NCBI RefSeq assembly: GCF_032814565.1
Contig: NZ_CP136521.1
Span: 1,274,501-1,338,500 of the forward strand
Direction of reading: 5' to 3'
Length of the DNA: 64,000 nucleotides
Origin: Hwangdonia lutea
Lineage (GTDB): Bacteria > Bacteroidota > Bacteroidia > Flavobacteriales > Flavobacteriaceae
Under the pieces are notes generated by a model, which searched no databases, had not been told where the DNA came from, and was given only the letters and a program-made list of their open reading frames with translations. The position numbers and the translations under genes were made by a program. Below are positions 63,788-64,000 of this stretch, one piece after another. Each line of letters begins with the position of its first letter. The first letter of the stretch is position 1.

Positions 63788-64000
63788 ATACCAATAAATT
63801 AGGATTGTGGTTTTTGCGATTGGTTTTCGAGATGCGTTTGTTATGAATATATTCTAAAACCCTATTTATCTCTTTATACTTTTTGGTTAGCTCTGTTAGA
63901 TTACCCGAACTGCTGGTTGTAAATTCCTTTCTACAAAATTTACAGGTGTACTCTTTAACATGATTGGTTACATTTCGAGCTACTATTAACTCATGTCCAA
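63777..64000 (-). CDS. Partial small CxxC protein (5' end outside window)
   Basis: Open frame from the window edge to a stop at 63777-63779, 73 codons visible. It reads with a Cys-x2-Cys (EYTCKFCRKEF), then LTELTKKYKEINRVLEYIHNKR and a basic tail (SKTNRKNHNPNLLVFKH). One zinc-binding half-site is present; no second pair is visible in this part. Resembles small conserved flavobacterial unknowns from memory. Convergent with thiL, overlapping by 11 bases. Start lies outside the window. Confidence 0.65.
   Translation of the reverse strand, partial: GHELIVARNVTNHVKEYTCKFCRKEFTTSSSGNLTELTKKYKEINRVLEYIHNKRISKTNRKNHNPNLLVFKH

Overview
The window reads as a chromosomal segment from a marine-type member of the family Flavobacteriaceae (phylum Bacteroidota). 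The evidence is the low GC content, a type IX secretion C-terminal sorting domain, TonB-dependent receptors with carboxypeptidase-like N-terminal domains, many SPII lipoproteins starting MKK, DUF3078/DUF2480/DUF3108/DUF5689 families, an eukaryote-like isoleucyl-tRNA synthetase, and promoters of the Bacteroidota type (TAnnTTTG near -7, sometimes TTG near -33). No tRNA, rRNA, CRISPR array, prophage or insertion sequence was seen. The left edge cuts a LamG/T9SS surface protein and the right edge cuts a small CxxC protein.

Layout. 1-7 kb: surface protein, ileS, a DksA-like regulator with a degenerate zinc finger, lspA. 7-12 kb: a secreted OmpA-like unknown, 5-formyl-THF cyclo-ligase, and a three-gene minus-strand cassette (AspA/AstE-like zinc peptidase, RimK ATP-grasp ligase, retropepsin-like protease). 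12-17 kb: uvrC, a frameshifted alpha/beta hydrolase, a patatin-beta-barrel fusion. 17-25 kb: aromatic amino acid catabolism (hmgA, hppD, kynA) and a DUF3108-kynA-M23 peptidase-pgi operon. 25-38.6 kb: two TonB-receptor modules interleaved with three nucleases (an endonuclease I lipoprotein and two endonuclease/exonuclease/phosphatase proteins), a DUF5689 lipoprotein and a membrane-bound XRE regulator; this looks like a DNA or nucleotide scavenging region. 38.6-42 kb: hflX and a class A penicillin-binding protein. 42-49 kb: a tight minus-strand operon of CheY-like regulator, HEAT-repeat membrane protein, family 2 glycosyltransferase, membrane sulfatase/LtaS-like enzyme with TPR tail, and YaiO-type beta-barrel, a candidate undescribed surface-polymer system. 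49-57.7 kb: the complete SUF iron-sulfur operon (sufA, B, C, D, S, E, T) with two lipoprotein genes inside it and DUF2480/DUF3078 genes after it. 57.8-62.5 kb: a MauG/MbnH-like di-haem protein, an MbnP-like protein, a seven-bladed propeller lipoprotein and an LVIVD/anchor-B lipoprotein, probably one surface redox/copper operon. 62.7 kb onward: thiL.

The most interesting points are the nuclease/TonB region, the glycosyltransferase-sulfatase-YaiO operon (two of its genes share a duplicated TPR module), the MbnP/MbnH operon without methanobactin genes, an IleRS with the swapped GVHH signature motif, the RimK-retropepsin-AspA cassette, a recurring promoter arrangement that puts the start codon 4-5 bases after the -7 element (predicting leaderless mRNAs), and several families of short dispersed palindromes. 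All functions are inferred by reading motifs; no database search was run.
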